Program-made: the position numbers and the translations under genes
Part shown: positions 1 to 8,311 of the stretch, in pieces
Layout: each line of letters opens with the position of its first letter
How positions within the stretch are numbered: the first letter of the stretch is position 1
DNA from: an uncultured Prevotellaceae bacterium
GTDB taxonomy: Bacteria; Bacteroidota; Bacteroidia; Bacteroidales; Muribaculaceae
DNA: 13,643 bases
Reading direction: 5' to 3'
Assembly: GCA_900541935.1 (NCBI GenBank)
Contig: UQLZ01000059.1
Location: 1 to 13,643, forward strand
Notes under the pieces: generated by a model
What the model was told of the DNA's origin: nothing
Seen by the model: only the letters and a program-made list of their open reading frames with translations
The model's database searches: none

Positions 1-116
1 TGATTGTGTTTGACGAGAGCAGCCTTATAGAGTTATGGCTTTTGGGTCAATCCCACACCTTTTTGCTACTGAGCCCTTTCTTTCTTGCGCAGAGCGAAAG
101 CATCGGATGTGAAATG
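1..116. other. Non-coding left edge, no gene recognised
   Basis: I see no protein gene I can defend here. A minus-strand reading frame crosses this stretch and the terminator hairpin beside it, but it can only begin at a TTG codon near 234 and its product has no recognisable domain. Its composition is less AT-rich than positions 240-616. It could be a remnant or a copy of a dispersed intergenic repeat, but only one copy is visible, so this cannot be tested within the window. Confidence 0.4.
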
Positions 117-153
117 AAAAAAAGCACGGAAGTGGCGAGAGCCAATTCCGTGC
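117..153 (-). terminator. Intrinsic terminator, leftward
   Basis: Positions 124-136 pair with 141-153 (GCACGGAA, one mismatch, TGGC / GCCA, one mismatch, TTCCGTGC) around a 4-nt loop. Read on the minus strand, the hairpin is followed directly by seven U residues (123 to 117), the classical layout of a Rho-independent terminator. On the plus strand there is no T-run, and the loop would read GAGA, a GNRA tetraloop. It could end the five-gene operon, whose last stop codon lies about 460 nt upstream, or a short transcript starting near 265. Confidence 0.75.
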
Positions 154-265
154 ATACCAATTCACCATTACGATTGTAACAACAACTAAACGATTCTTAA
201 TTATCACATTATTATCGGCTAAGGAATCCGACAATAATGGAAAACACTACTAAACAAGTATATCA
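117..265 (-). ncRNA. Candidate small RNA with own promoter and terminator
   Basis: A leftward promoter-like pair at 272-303 and the terminator at 117-153 would bound a transcript of roughly 150 nt. Its 5' part contains a second stem-loop: 208-218 pairs with 228-238 over 11 positions around a 9-nt loop. The single non-Watson-Crick position (214/232) is a G-U wobble on the minus strand but an A-C mismatch on the plus strand, which favours the minus strand as the functional RNA. The region between the two hairpins is AU-rich and looks unpaired. No known RNA family is recognised. The alternative is that this is simply the tail of the operon transcript plus a chance promoter match. Confidence 0.35.
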
Positions 266-271
266 ACATTG

Positions 272-303
272 CAAAGGTAACGCCTTTTTTGCATTTGATG
301 CAA
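272..303 (-). promoter_or_regulatory. Bacteroidetes-type promoter, leftward
   Basis: On the minus strand this reads TTG (303-301), 21 nt, TACCTTTG (279-272), matching the Bacteroidetes primary-sigma consensus TTG-N19-21-TAnnTTTG. The -33 element is only the minimal three bases and the spacing is at the long end. The predicted start near 265 leads into the two-hairpin segment ending at 117. Confidence 0.45.
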
Positions 304-616
304 TCATTTGGTATGTTATGAAACATAATTGAAGAGCAAATGGGGTATATTGTTGGAAATCAACATCTTTTGTATATAAAAAAGAAAAGATTACTTATCT
401 CCCGACAAATAATCTCAATTACCTTAAAATCCAATACCATGAAAAACTGATACAAAGGTAAGCATTTATGTTTAATAACATAACTTTTTGACAAGAAAAA
501 TGCTTATGGTTAACATAGTTTAACTTTAACGGCCCGTAAATGGCATTTTTACTTTGCTTTGGAATGAAAATTATCCGACAGTCAGAGCGTTTGATTCTGC
601 ACAGCAGATTCTGATA
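304..616. other. AT-rich intergenic region downstream of the operon
   Basis: No gene is visible. It holds a second TACCTTTG box on the minus strand (460-453) without a properly spaced TTG partner; the nearest is about 31 nt away. Nested inverted repeats are present: TAAGCATTT (459-467) with AAATGCTTA (498-506), enclosing a 7-bp hairpin TTATGTT-TAAT-AACATAA (466-483) followed by five T on the plus strand. The inner hairpin is entirely A/T except one pair, so it would be a weak terminator. A 5-bp hairpin (596-608) lies just after the operon's last stop codon and lacks a U-tract. Confidence 0.5.
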
Positions 617-3025
617 TTATTTTTCGATGCAAAAACCGTAGTCGTGTAGGAACTTCAATAAGTCATTATACGCTCTCTCCTTTTTGGGAGTAAACTTAAA
701 TGCTCTTTTCCTTATTTTTGAAAACCAGTTATAAAGTAAAGCATCTGTTTTGTTGGTTGGTAACTCATATTTGGAACTTACAAAATATTTTAAGTCTTTG
801 CATTTCTCAATAAAAGAAAACTCGCTTGAAGTCATAATATACTCTTCTCGTTTAGAAAGCTCTGCTTCTAAACGTTTCTTTTGTTCTTTTGTAACATCAA
901 GAACACCTTTGATTACATTATTATACCAGCGATTCAGCGAAGCTTCTACACCATCAGAAGATGCGAAAGGAATATGTTGATTAGTATCGATATAGTCTAG
1001 GAAGTCAATAATTCTTTCGTCAAATGATTTACGATATATAGATGAACCATCAATCTGAATATATGATGCTGCATATTCTTTAGACTTAATACCTATCAAC
1101 CCACCCTCAAATTTCACAAAATGATATTTATCATCCAGCAAAATATTACTATTTACACTATTTTTATTTGTATTACGTCCTTTGATAGCCAAAAAGTCAA
1201 CAATATCGTCAAGAGAAAGAGGTGTGTCACTTTCTTCAAGAATTTGATGAATTAACCCTCTTATAGTTAAATGGCTAATATTCCATTTTTTAAGTGTATA
1301 GGTAGAAGTTTTACCAATTGCTGTGATTCTATCCGAATTGAACAAGAAACTTCTCAATGTTCCGGGTGCATAAGATATTGCAGGATGCAAGTCTGATAAC
1401 CTCGAACATAATTCGTCAAAAGATAATGGAGTGCCAATACTTTCTAAGATTTTGTAGAATTCATCTTCAACATCAACAGCATTTCGTTTTAGCAGAATAT
1501 TTTTATTTTGATCAATATCAATTTCAAACATATGTCTTACTATATAAACCATGATGCTTTCTATCTTTTGGTAATCAAAATAATGATTGAGGATATAATT
1601 GTTAATAAAAATGCTTATTGGCAATGTTACGTCTTCTGTCGTTTTTGATAAAAACGTATTAGACATATCTTTGATAGATGCCTCGAAATCGAATGATTGA
1701 AAAGTCGTTGTATTTATAATAAGTGTTTTCTCGCCACATATTAAAGGCTTAAATCCTTTTGAAAGAGATAATATGCCAACAAAGGCATCTTCGGATAATT
1801 CATTAGAATATGCAAATTCCGCATTTGAAATCATAGGACATATTTCCGTCGGGTCAATAAAATCTTTATTTAGGAACGGATAGTATTGACTATCGAGTAA
1901 GGTAGTAATAGCATATAGTTTTGAAGAAGGCGAATAGTTACTAACTATTTGACGAATCCGTTCTCTTGACAAACTAAATTCATTAGCAATATCAGTTAAT
2001 GTTTGCAAGGGTTTAGTGATACCGTTTGCCCTATTATAAATAGCATCTTGTCTGTTATTTGATTTTATAAAATACAAGTAGACTAATTTAAAAACAGGCA
2101 GATGACCATTTTCCTCATAAAAATGAATTGTTTCTTTAACTTCTTCCTCATTAAGGAATTGATATTTTATTCGTATGATTATTTCGTTGCATTCTTTAGG
2201 TGAGGAGTATGCTAATTGCGTAAGGAATTCATAAAAAGAACTGTATGCAACGATAATATCAGACGCTGTTTGTTTACCGCAGAAACGAATCTTATGATAA
2301 TTCACAAGTGTATTACAAAACTGTATTATAGTTTTGGCATTTATTTGTTCTCTTTCTAATACATTTTGTGCTCTCGTTGAAAGTTGTTCTTTTATACGCT
2401 CAAACTCGTTATTCAATATTTCAATAAGAATGTCAGGCAAACGAGATAGTATATACTCAACCTTAGCTTCTATAAAATGTTTATTTACTAAGTCAAGGCA
2501 GTTCGATAATTTAAATGAGTTAGTTTCGTTGGTGGAATTTTGTGCTATAATTGGTAATATTTTGTTAAGAATATCATAGCCTAATTGCCAACACTCGAAT
2601 ACCGTCTCTATTGAAACAGTATTCGGCAAAGCAACAAAGATAGACGAATAATTGGATAAACATTGTGAGCATAAATCCTTTGCATTTGGAAACACATTGA
2701 GAAAATTATCTTGTATATCTTCCTCGCAACTTAATACAAAGTCATCAAATATGCTTTCAATTGAAGAAGGCAAATATTTAAATAATGCTTCTTCAGGGTT
2801 ACTTGAATTTGTCAGAAAATTAGAACTTTTTATAGCGTCTTGTAACTCTAAAATTGTTTTAGGTCCACAACCTTGGATATGATGCAAATCATTCGACTTC
2901 GCATATTCTAACAGCTGAAAGAGATTTTCAACTCCAATCTTTTTGCAACAGTTAAGTGCACGTATAGATAACTTTCTTTCTTTAATAGGATCGATGAACC
3001 TATTAGATGATTTTGATATATCCAT
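617..3025 (-). CDS. RpoA-CTD/sigma4-like multi-domain DNA-binding protein
   Basis: This 802-residue protein has no catalytic motif I can see and looks like a DNA reader. Residues 18-66 (LSIRALNCC...GCGPKTILELQ) closely resemble the helix-hairpin-helix C-terminal domain of RNA polymerase alpha. A second, weaker copy lies at about 216-258 (LSTRAQNVL...FCGKQTASDI). Residues 342-361 (TLTDIANEF, then SRERIRQIV) match the helix-turn-helix of sigma-70 region 4. Residues 522-581 and 587-650 look like two winged helices of the HARE-HTH type. Residues 668-722 and 738-798 resemble helicase-associated (HA) domains with conserved W/Y and a closing GF. It is the last gene of the operon, 2 nt after the radical SAM gene. 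No sigma region 2 is present, so it is not a complete sigma factor. DNA or promoter recognition for the system is inferred. It could instead be a transcription regulator. The domain matches are by eye. Confidence 0.85.
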   Translation of the reverse strand: MDISKSSNRFIDPIKERKLSIRALNCCKKIGVENLFQLLEYAKSNDLHHIQGCGPKTILELQDAIKSSNFLTNSSNPEEALFKYLPSSIESIFDDFVLSCEEDIQDNFLNVFPNAKDLCSQCLSNYSSIFVALPNTVSIETVFECWQLGYDILNKILPIIAQNSTNETNSFKLSNCLDLVNKHFIEAKVEYILSRLPDILIEILNNEFERIKEQLSTRAQNVLEREQINAKTIIQFCNTLVNYHKIRFCGKQTASDIIVAYSSFYEFLTQLAYSSPKECNEIIIRIKYQFLNEEEVKETIHFYEENGHLPVFKLVYLYFIKSNNRQDAIYNRANGITKPLQTLTDIANEFSLSRERIRQIVSNYSPSSKLYAITTLLDSQYYPFLNKDFIDPTEICPMISNAEFAYSNELSEDAFVGILSLSKGFKPLICGEKTLIINTTTFQSFDFEASIKDMSNTFLSKTTEDVTLPISIFINNYILNHYFDYQKIESIMVYIVRHMFEIDIDQNKNILLKRNAVDVEDEFYKILESIGTPLSFDELCSRLSDLHPAISYAPGTLRSFLFNSDRITAIGKTSTYTLKKWNISHLTIRGLIHQILEESDTPLSLDDIVDFLAIKGRNTNKNSVNSNILLDDKYHFVKFEGGLIGIKSKEYAASYIQIDGSSIYRKSFDERIIDFLDYIDTNQHIPFASSDGVEASLNRWYNNVIKGVLDVTKEQKKRLEAELSKREEYIMTSSEFSFIEKCKDLKYFVSSKYELPTNKTDALLYNWFSKIRKRAFKFTPKKERAYNDLLKFLHDYGFCIEK

Positions 3026-3027
3026 AT

Positions 3028-5013
3028 TTAAGACTTTCGTTTTAACCTTATTGTAGGGTTGAGGTCATATTCAGTTTTCAAACGATATAATTCAGTTCCC
3101 GGCGTAATTATATCTTTGCGGTAGTTTGTATAATATGTTAATAATTCCAGCCCTTGTTGCGACAGCCCTTCAAATTCGGAAACTGAATCAAATTTGTTAT
3201 TATGTATAACATCTAATAGCTTGGACTTTTCATTGTCTGATAATTCTGACATACATCTGTTCCAGCATTTTCGCCAGTGTGCAGTTCCGTATCCCCCTGG
3301 TTTGTTATCTAACCATTCAAAGAAATATCGATACAAAATGAATGTCTCTGGCATTTCTAAAAGTTCTAAAAATTGGACTTCATCATTTCCAAAGGCTTTG
3401 TAAAAAAAAGACTTGCCCTTACCGATTTTACCTTTTGTGCTGTTCAGTATGGCTTGTACTGCGCGAATGTATTTCCTATTCCAATATTTTCCAATAAAAT
3501 CCCTGTTATGCGAGTAGTCAACATCCCCTTTGTTGTCATGCCTAATGGGATGGTATTTCATTGGAAATGAGTATATGCTGACTTCTAGTTCTTCGCAAAG
3601 TTCCACATTAATTTTTAAACGGCGATATAAGTCTACCGGCTTATCGTCAAAGTTATAGAGTAGATAGTTGGAAAAATCTTTAAGTCCAGCATTGACGCTT
3701 AGCCTTATGGCCTTTTCGTAAAACGGCAATGTCTTGATATTGTCAAAAGCTATGCGTAGAGGTCGTATAGCTATTTGGGATAATAATTTGACATTATTCT
3801 CATTGAAAAGGCGAGCGTCCACTCCTTGATTGAAGTCAACGAATCTTAACCGTGTACTTGATTTGAAATGCCTATCGTAATACGGTTTTAATTGTTGATT
3901 GGCCAATAAGATATTCTCTTTTTTTGAAGTTAATAGTTTTGCAATATGATATTGGGAAATTATTTTATAAACTTCAAATGATTCATCACCTTTAAGGGTT
4001 CCGTAAAACTCCATTATCAAAGATTGGCTTTTGCGAATATATGCACGGTCGTTAATACCAGCCTTGAGATTTCTAATGGCTATTTCAAGTTTGTTCGGCT
4101 GCGTAAACAATGCCCCTTTGCCAAATCCACAATCTATAATGTCTTGAATAATTTGTGGAAATTGTTCAGAAGCCAACACATTATTATCCATGAGCAAGAG
4201 ATCTTTTTGGTCTCCATAATGTTCACGGATAAGATTAATCCTTTCCTTTAGAGGGATGTAGGATTGATAATACGGTTCTAAAGTAGGAACCGCACAAAAT
4301 GGGCAATGCCTAATACAGCCACGAGTTGTATAACTATAAAAAGCATTTGACATTGAATATTTATAATCAATCTCGTCAAGAATGGAATAGTCAAGAGGTA
4401 ACTGGTCTATTATTTGCGTATCGCCTTTGTCGAGTTGACCAGGTGTTTGAAGGACTCCTACATATGGTTTGATTCCTGTTGCTTGATATATTTCATTTGG
4501 CTGAATGGAGGCAAGGACACCGCCAACCATTAAATCCGATTTTTTCTTTACTAAAAGTTTAGCGAAATTAATGGTTTCAATAGTAATATCCCAATAGAAA
4601 GTGAACAATGTAGTTACACAAATCCTATCCCACTCTGGGTTGTCTTTCCAGGTGTTTTTCCAATAATAGTCCTTATAAAAGGTCAATATAGGAAATATTG
4701 TATCTTTTAATTCAGAATTACTGTTTACCAATGCATCAAGGTGCTCTTTTTTTCTAGTTCGAATATATTCAACAATGACATCTTTTTTGAGATGCCAATC
4801 TATATATGATAAAAATTCAGTTAGCTCATTAATGCAATGCTCGCTAATTTGTTCAATTATAAATCTTTTTAGGTCGCCCTTATAGAACACAATGTCCCAA
4901 TTGCCTAAATTGCGGTAATATGTCGCGATTTTCATAAGCCCAATGGGAGGAAATTTGTTTGCATAATTTGGTTCTAATAGTAGTACCTTTCTTCTTTTCT
5001 TTAGACGTGTCAT
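3028..5013 (-). CDS. Radical SAM protein with B12-binding-like N-terminus
   Basis: This 661-residue protein carries the radical SAM cluster motif CxxxCxxC at C233, C237 and C240 (RGCIRHCPFC), which would hold a [4Fe-4S] cluster that cleaves S-adenosylmethionine to a 5'-deoxyadenosyl radical. Residues 8-45 (VLLLEPN...FPPIGLMKIATYYR) and 130-175 (with VGG at 163-165) follow the pattern of the cobalamin-binding-type domain found before many radical SAM cores. No B12-ligating DxHxxG motif is seen, as is usual for this class. The barrel continues through FNQGVDARL (394-402) to about residue 480, and a C-terminal domain of about 180 residues is unassigned. The ATG shares one base with the stop of the upstream GHKL gene (TAATG), implying translational coupling. 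The substrate is unknown; a nucleotide, nucleic acid or partner protein is possible. The radical SAM assignment is secure, the role in the operon is inference. Confidence 0.9.
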   Translation of the reverse strand: MTRLKKRRKVLLLEPNYANKFPPIGLMKIATYYRNLGNWDIVFYKGDLKRFIIEQISEHCINELTEFLSYIDWHLKKDVIVEYIRTRKKEHLDALVNSNSELKDTIFPILTFYKDYYWKNTWKDNPEWDRICVTTLFTFYWDITIETINFAKLLVKKKSDLMVGGVLASIQPNEIYQATGIKPYVGVLQTPGQLDKGDTQIIDQLPLDYSILDEIDYKYSMSNAFYSYTTRGCIRHCPFCAVPTLEPYYQSYIPLKERINLIREHYGDQKDLLLMDNNVLASEQFPQIIQDIIDCGFGKGALFTQPNKLEIAIRNLKAGINDRAYIRKSQSLIMEFYGTLKGDESFEVYKIISQYHIAKLLTSKKENILLANQQLKPYYDRHFKSSTRLRFVDFNQGVDARLFNENNVKLLSQIAIRPLRIAFDNIKTLPFYEKAIRLSVNAGLKDFSNYLLYNFDDKPVDLYRRLKINVELCEELEVSIYSFPMKYHPIRHDNKGDVDYSHNRDFIGKYWNRKYIRAVQAILNSTKGKIGKGKSFFYKAFGNDEVQFLELLEMPETFILYRYFFEWLDNKPGGYGTAHWRKCWNRCMSELSDNEKSKLLDVIHNNKFDSVSEFEGLSQQGLELLTYYTNYRKDIITPGTELYRLKTEYDLNPTIRLKRKS

Positions 5014-6656
5014 TATTTGCAGAGTTGTTTAATTGCTTTTTCTTTCATCGTTTCAAACATTGTACGCTGGCTAATGGGACAATTCTGAGAAAGAATGGCA
5101 AAAACTTTTCTAATAATTTTGATTTCTTCTGGAGTACATTTTTTATTTAGGGGTGCAAAAATATCTGTAACAGCAGAAGGTGTGGGTTTTTCCTGATTGG
5201 GAGTTGACGTCACAATGGTAATGTCTTTTCCCGTGGTTTTATCGCCTCTATCTGTCAACGAAGTAACATTAGATGGTAGTATATCTACTGGCAGACTTTC
5301 AAGGGTTTTCTTTATTGTTTCACCATAAATAGCCAGTACTTTATCTGATGCTTCTCCTATATTGTCATCATGCTTATATTTTGTCTTTATTTTATCAAAT
5401 TGCTTAACTGTAGTAGAAATTTTATTTTGAATATTAGCCTTTTCTTCATCGGATTGAGGCGTGGATTTCCCTGACAAATGAATATCCCTATTTAGATTCT
5501 TAACATCATTAGCTAAATGGTATAACTTTTGCAAATCCGAGAAATACTCTTTAATGCACTCATATAATTTAATAGCTTCTGGAGTGTGAGTTAAGCCGTC
5601 TCGTGAACTGTTAGGCCTTAGGTTGGGGTGTACGGCATGTATTTCACCATAGAAATAATTATTACCTCTCGCTTCTTTAAAGTATTGATTGAGCAAATCT
5701 TTTGAGCCAATTTGAATGTTTCTTTTTCTCAAACGAATACCTTTGTTGACATCTGAGGCAGGAATGGCTTTTGTAAAGGGTGTGATTGCATACCATCCCC
5801 AGCCCAAAAGACCAAACTCGCTATCTTCGAACTTGAAAAACTGAAGATATGAAATCTCATCACCTGTGCCGTCAATCATCAAACCATATCGTTTTCTTAT
5901 GTCTATTTCATCATTTACTGTTAAACGAATATGACCTAATTCTTCATTAAAATCCTTATATTGAATAGGAAGACACTGATTATAGAGCATGTTTTTGAAT
6001 TCTAACATATAGTCAATAGGTGCAACTTCTTTAAGATATTCAGAAACTTTACCTACATTCAAGAGGTTTCTATGATGTTCAGAAACTTCTTCCATTCTAA
6101 CTTCAAAGTAATGTTTGTCAGGAGCTTCTTCGCCAACGACCACAGATGTAATTCTGTCTATTACTTGGGTAGCAGTGCTTTTGTCTTCTTTGCTTGATAT
6201 TATTTTTTGTGCTAATTCATTATCAAAAGTAATTTCCGTATACCGATTTTCTCCTTTCGCACTTGTCTTGAATATAAGGCGTTTACAATATTTTGCCCCA
6301 ACCAAACGACCTATGCCATATTGTCCCGCCAAACCAATGCCGTCTTTATGAGAGTCTGCAATATTCAAAAGAATCGGTTGTGCTTGTGAAACATTGATTC
6401 CGACGCCATTGTCAAGAATCTTTATTTTTCGAGAAATAGGATCTATCGTAATTGATACCTGACCTTCTTTTATATTTGACAAAACGCCATGCCTTTTTGC
6501 TTCAACAATGGCATCAAAAGCATTTTGGACATATTCTCTAAAGATGATGAGCGAATCAGAATACATTGAAAACATAAGTATATCAATGAGATTCTTTCCA
6601 ACTATGGGTTGGTATGTATTGTTAATATTATCCATTGGGGAATTGTTTGTAGGCAT
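5013..6656 (-). CDS. GHKL-fold ATPase (HSP90/MutL/MORC-like)
   Basis: This 547-residue protein has all three nucleotide-binding boxes of the GHKL fold. The N-box has E41, N45, D48 and A49 (FREYVQNAFDAI). The G1 box is DNGVGI (82-87). The G2 lid is GLAGQYGIGRLVG (108-120). Residues 300-355 (GIRLRKRNIQIGS, then GEIH and PNSSRD at 348-353) resemble the S5-fold transducer that follows the ATPase in HSP90- and MORC-type proteins. The rest is helical and polar, with a low-complexity linker near 455-500 and a small basic C-terminus. Such proteins act as ATP-gated dimeric clamps. No histidine-kinase dimerisation domain or MutL endonuclease motif is seen. The first ATG (6656) overlaps the HerA-like gene by 29 nt; Met8 (6635) would give an 8-nt overlap, and neither has a clear ribosome-binding site. 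All catalytic residues appear intact. Confidence 0.9.
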   Translation of the reverse strand: MPTNNSPMDNINNTYQPIVGKNLIDILMFSMYSDSLIIFREYVQNAFDAIVEAKRHGVLSNIKEGQVSITIDPISRKIKILDNGVGINVSQAQPILLNIADSHKDGIGLAGQYGIGRLVGAKYCKRLIFKTSAKGENRYTEITFDNELAQKIISSKEDKSTATQVIDRITSVVVGEEAPDKHYFEVRMEEVSEHHRNLLNVGKVSEYLKEVAPIDYMLEFKNMLYNQCLPIQYKDFNEELGHIRLTVNDEIDIRKRYGLMIDGTGDEISYLQFFKFEDSEFGLLGWGWYAITPFTKAIPASDVNKGIRLRKRNIQIGSKDLLNQYFKEARGNNYFYGEIHAVHPNLRPNSSRDGLTHTPEAIKLYECIKEYFSDLQKLYHLANDVKNLNRDIHLSGKSTPQSDEEKANIQNKISTTVKQFDKIKTKYKHDDNIGEASDKVLAIYGETIKKTLESLPVDILPSNVTSLTDRGDKTTGKDITIVTSTPNQEKPTPSAVTDIFAPLNKKCTPEEIKIIRKVFAILSQNCPISQRTMFETMKEKAIKQLCK

Positions 6657-8310
6657 TTCGAGGAAATTTAATGTTTACTAGCGAGCGCAATGCAGGATTT
6701 GAAATAATATATTCTCCAGGAGTTAAACGGGTCATCATGTTTTGGTATACTTTCGGGATATACCGGTAATCAGATTTTGATACCTCTATGGCATTAGTTC
6801 GACCATATGCATGTGTAGCGCAATTACCTTTTACACGGTCATGAATTGCACTTCTGAACTGTTCAACAGAAAATAAGATAATACCCAAAGAGCGGCCTCT
6901 TTCTGCGATGTCCAGGAGTTGACGTAAAATTGGAGAGTTTTTGGGAACATCGTTCGATGCATATTTGTTAAGTTCATCAACAAAAAGGATAACCTTGTCA
7001 GGTATATCTGTTCGGTCAGCTCCTAGTTTTAAGTCGTAAATTGCTCTTGCAACACTACCAAATACAAAGCTTTGCGTATTTTCATCCAAACGGGCAATGT
7101 CTATAACCATTACCCTTCCATCTCGAAGGTTGTTTGAGATTTCTTCTGTTAGGTCAACTTCTCCATACACGATACTTTTGGCAAAAACATCATTTTGAAT
7201 AGCTTTGCTTATACAACGCTTGAATTTTCGCCAACTAGTTACGAGTATTTCGCCTTTATCTGTTTTCTTTGCCCCCGTTGACGATGCAGTTTGCGTGTAT
7301 TCTGAAAGTTTTTCGTTAAATGTTGACCATTTTTCAACACCCTTAAAGCTCCCCTCTTTATTTATGATAAAATTAACACAACTTTCGAGAGTGCCAGTGG
7401 AATCATCTTCATTGGCAAGCAATAAGTCAAGTTTGTCTTGGCATTTTTCAAATGTGAATTTGTAGATAGAAGCCTTTCCTACATCTATCTGAGAACGAAT
7501 GTCTGATGGCTGGGCATAAGACTGTACATTTTCTGTCATTTTATCCTTGCTATACGGATAATAATATGTAACATTGTCAAATGGACGTGCAGATAATTGT
7601 AGGGTATCGCGATATATATCTATATCAGCTTGTGGCAGTTCTATGTTCGGTTCATCTATTGCCATAAGGTCGCGACCTTTCACATTAAAGAAGACAAACG
7701 CAGCAGTTTCTCCTTTTTCTGTCCTAAACTTTTCCTGAATAGCTTTAAGTAAAAACATTGAGTAAGACGTTTTTGCAGCAAGTCCTGAAATGCCTGAGAT
7801 ATTGATATGTGCACCATCGGGACCAATAAGGAAATGGGAGTTGAGAACAACCTTGACTTTTATAGCAGCATCTCCTTGGTACATCTGAAGGTAGCCACAA
7901 ACCAAGGGATTTTTAACTTCATCATCGCTTAGTCCTAAGGCTCTCTTTACATCGTTTTCATCGCAAAGAGAAACACGTCTGCTATCCAATACAGGAGTAT
8001 ATATGTTTTCTGTATTACAAACTACGCGTGCTTTTACATAGTTCATTCCAAGCCGCATCATATTTCCGATTGGGGTGGTTTCAATGTTTCCAAAATCACT
8101 GGAAATATAACTTGTGAAATGACTCGGTGCATCAGTAACATGATTAATTTCTTCAACTACACCGTATGTTATTGAACCTTGTTCATGTTCAACTTTAACG
8201 ATGTCGAATGGACTTAATATTTCTTTTTTGTCAGTCCAAAAATAGAAATCGTCTATTGTGGAAGGGCACTTCTCTGTAGCTGACACCTTCCCGATTATTT
8301 TTGTACTCAT
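6628..8310 (-). CDS. HerA-like DNA-translocating ATPase
   Basis: This 560-residue protein is of the HerA/FtsK superfamily (DUF87-type, COG0433-like). The first 60-70 residues form a beta-rich HAS-barrel-like region (IGKVSATEKCPS, then YGVVEEINHV). The P-loop is at 171-182 (SGISGLAAKTSY), a variant of the usual GxTGSGKS with an extra residue and Ala before the Lys. Walker B is at 440-446 (VILFVDE, E446). The C-terminal part has DIAERGRSLGIILF (467-480) with likely arginine-finger residues R471/R473, and R504 in YGRTNA, all hallmark HerA motifs. HerA forms a hexameric ring that moves double-stranded DNA and stimulates its partner NurA, which here is encoded 1 nt upstream (TGATATG junction). It is cytoplasmic: no membrane segment is seen. 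Superfamily assignment is firm, and activity is expected despite the unusual P-loop. Confidence 0.9.
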   Translation of the reverse strand: MSTKIIGKVSATEKCPSTIDDFYFWTDKKEILSPFDIVKVEHEQGSITYGVVEEINHVTDAPSHFTSYISSDFGNIETTPIGNMMRLGMNYVKARVVCNTENIYTPVLDSRRVSLCDENDVKRALGLSDDEVKNPLVCGYLQMYQGDAAIKVKVVLNSHFLIGPDGAHINISGISGLAAKTSYSMFLLKAIQEKFRTEKGETAAFVFFNVKGRDLMAIDEPNIELPQADIDIYRDTLQLSARPFDNVTYYYPYSKDKMTENVQSYAQPSDIRSQIDVGKASIYKFTFEKCQDKLDLLLANEDDSTGTLESCVNFIINKEGSFKGVEKWSTFNEKLSEYTQTASSTGAKKTDKGEILVTSWRKFKRCISKAIQNDVFAKSIVYGEVDLTEEISNNLRDGRVMVIDIARLDENTQSFVFGSVARAIYDLKLGADRTDIPDKVILFVDELNKYASNDVPKNSPILRQLLDIAERGRSLGIILFSVEQFRSAIHDRVKGNCATHAYGRTNAIEVSKSDYRYIPKVYQNMMTRLTPGEYIISNPALRSLVNIKFPRNAYKQFPNG

Positions 8311-8311
8311 A

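Noticed and set aside
25..234. Minus-strand frame of 69 codons at the left edge
   Set aside because: It starts only with TTG, runs through the terminator hairpin and U-tract, and its product has no recognisable domain. It is better explained as non-coding RNA or repeat sequence.
453..460. Second TACCTTTG box on the minus strand
   Set aside because: There is no TTG at 19-21 nt; the nearest candidate is about 31 nt away, so it is not called as a promoter.
466..489. Hairpin followed by TTTTT on the plus strand
   Set aside because: The stem is seven pairs and nearly all A-U, and there is no plus-strand gene upstream of it to terminate.
617..3025. Interpretation of the last operon gene as a complete sigma factor
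   Set aside because: Only a region 4-like helix-turn-helix is present. No region 2 core-binding or -10 melting segment is visible.
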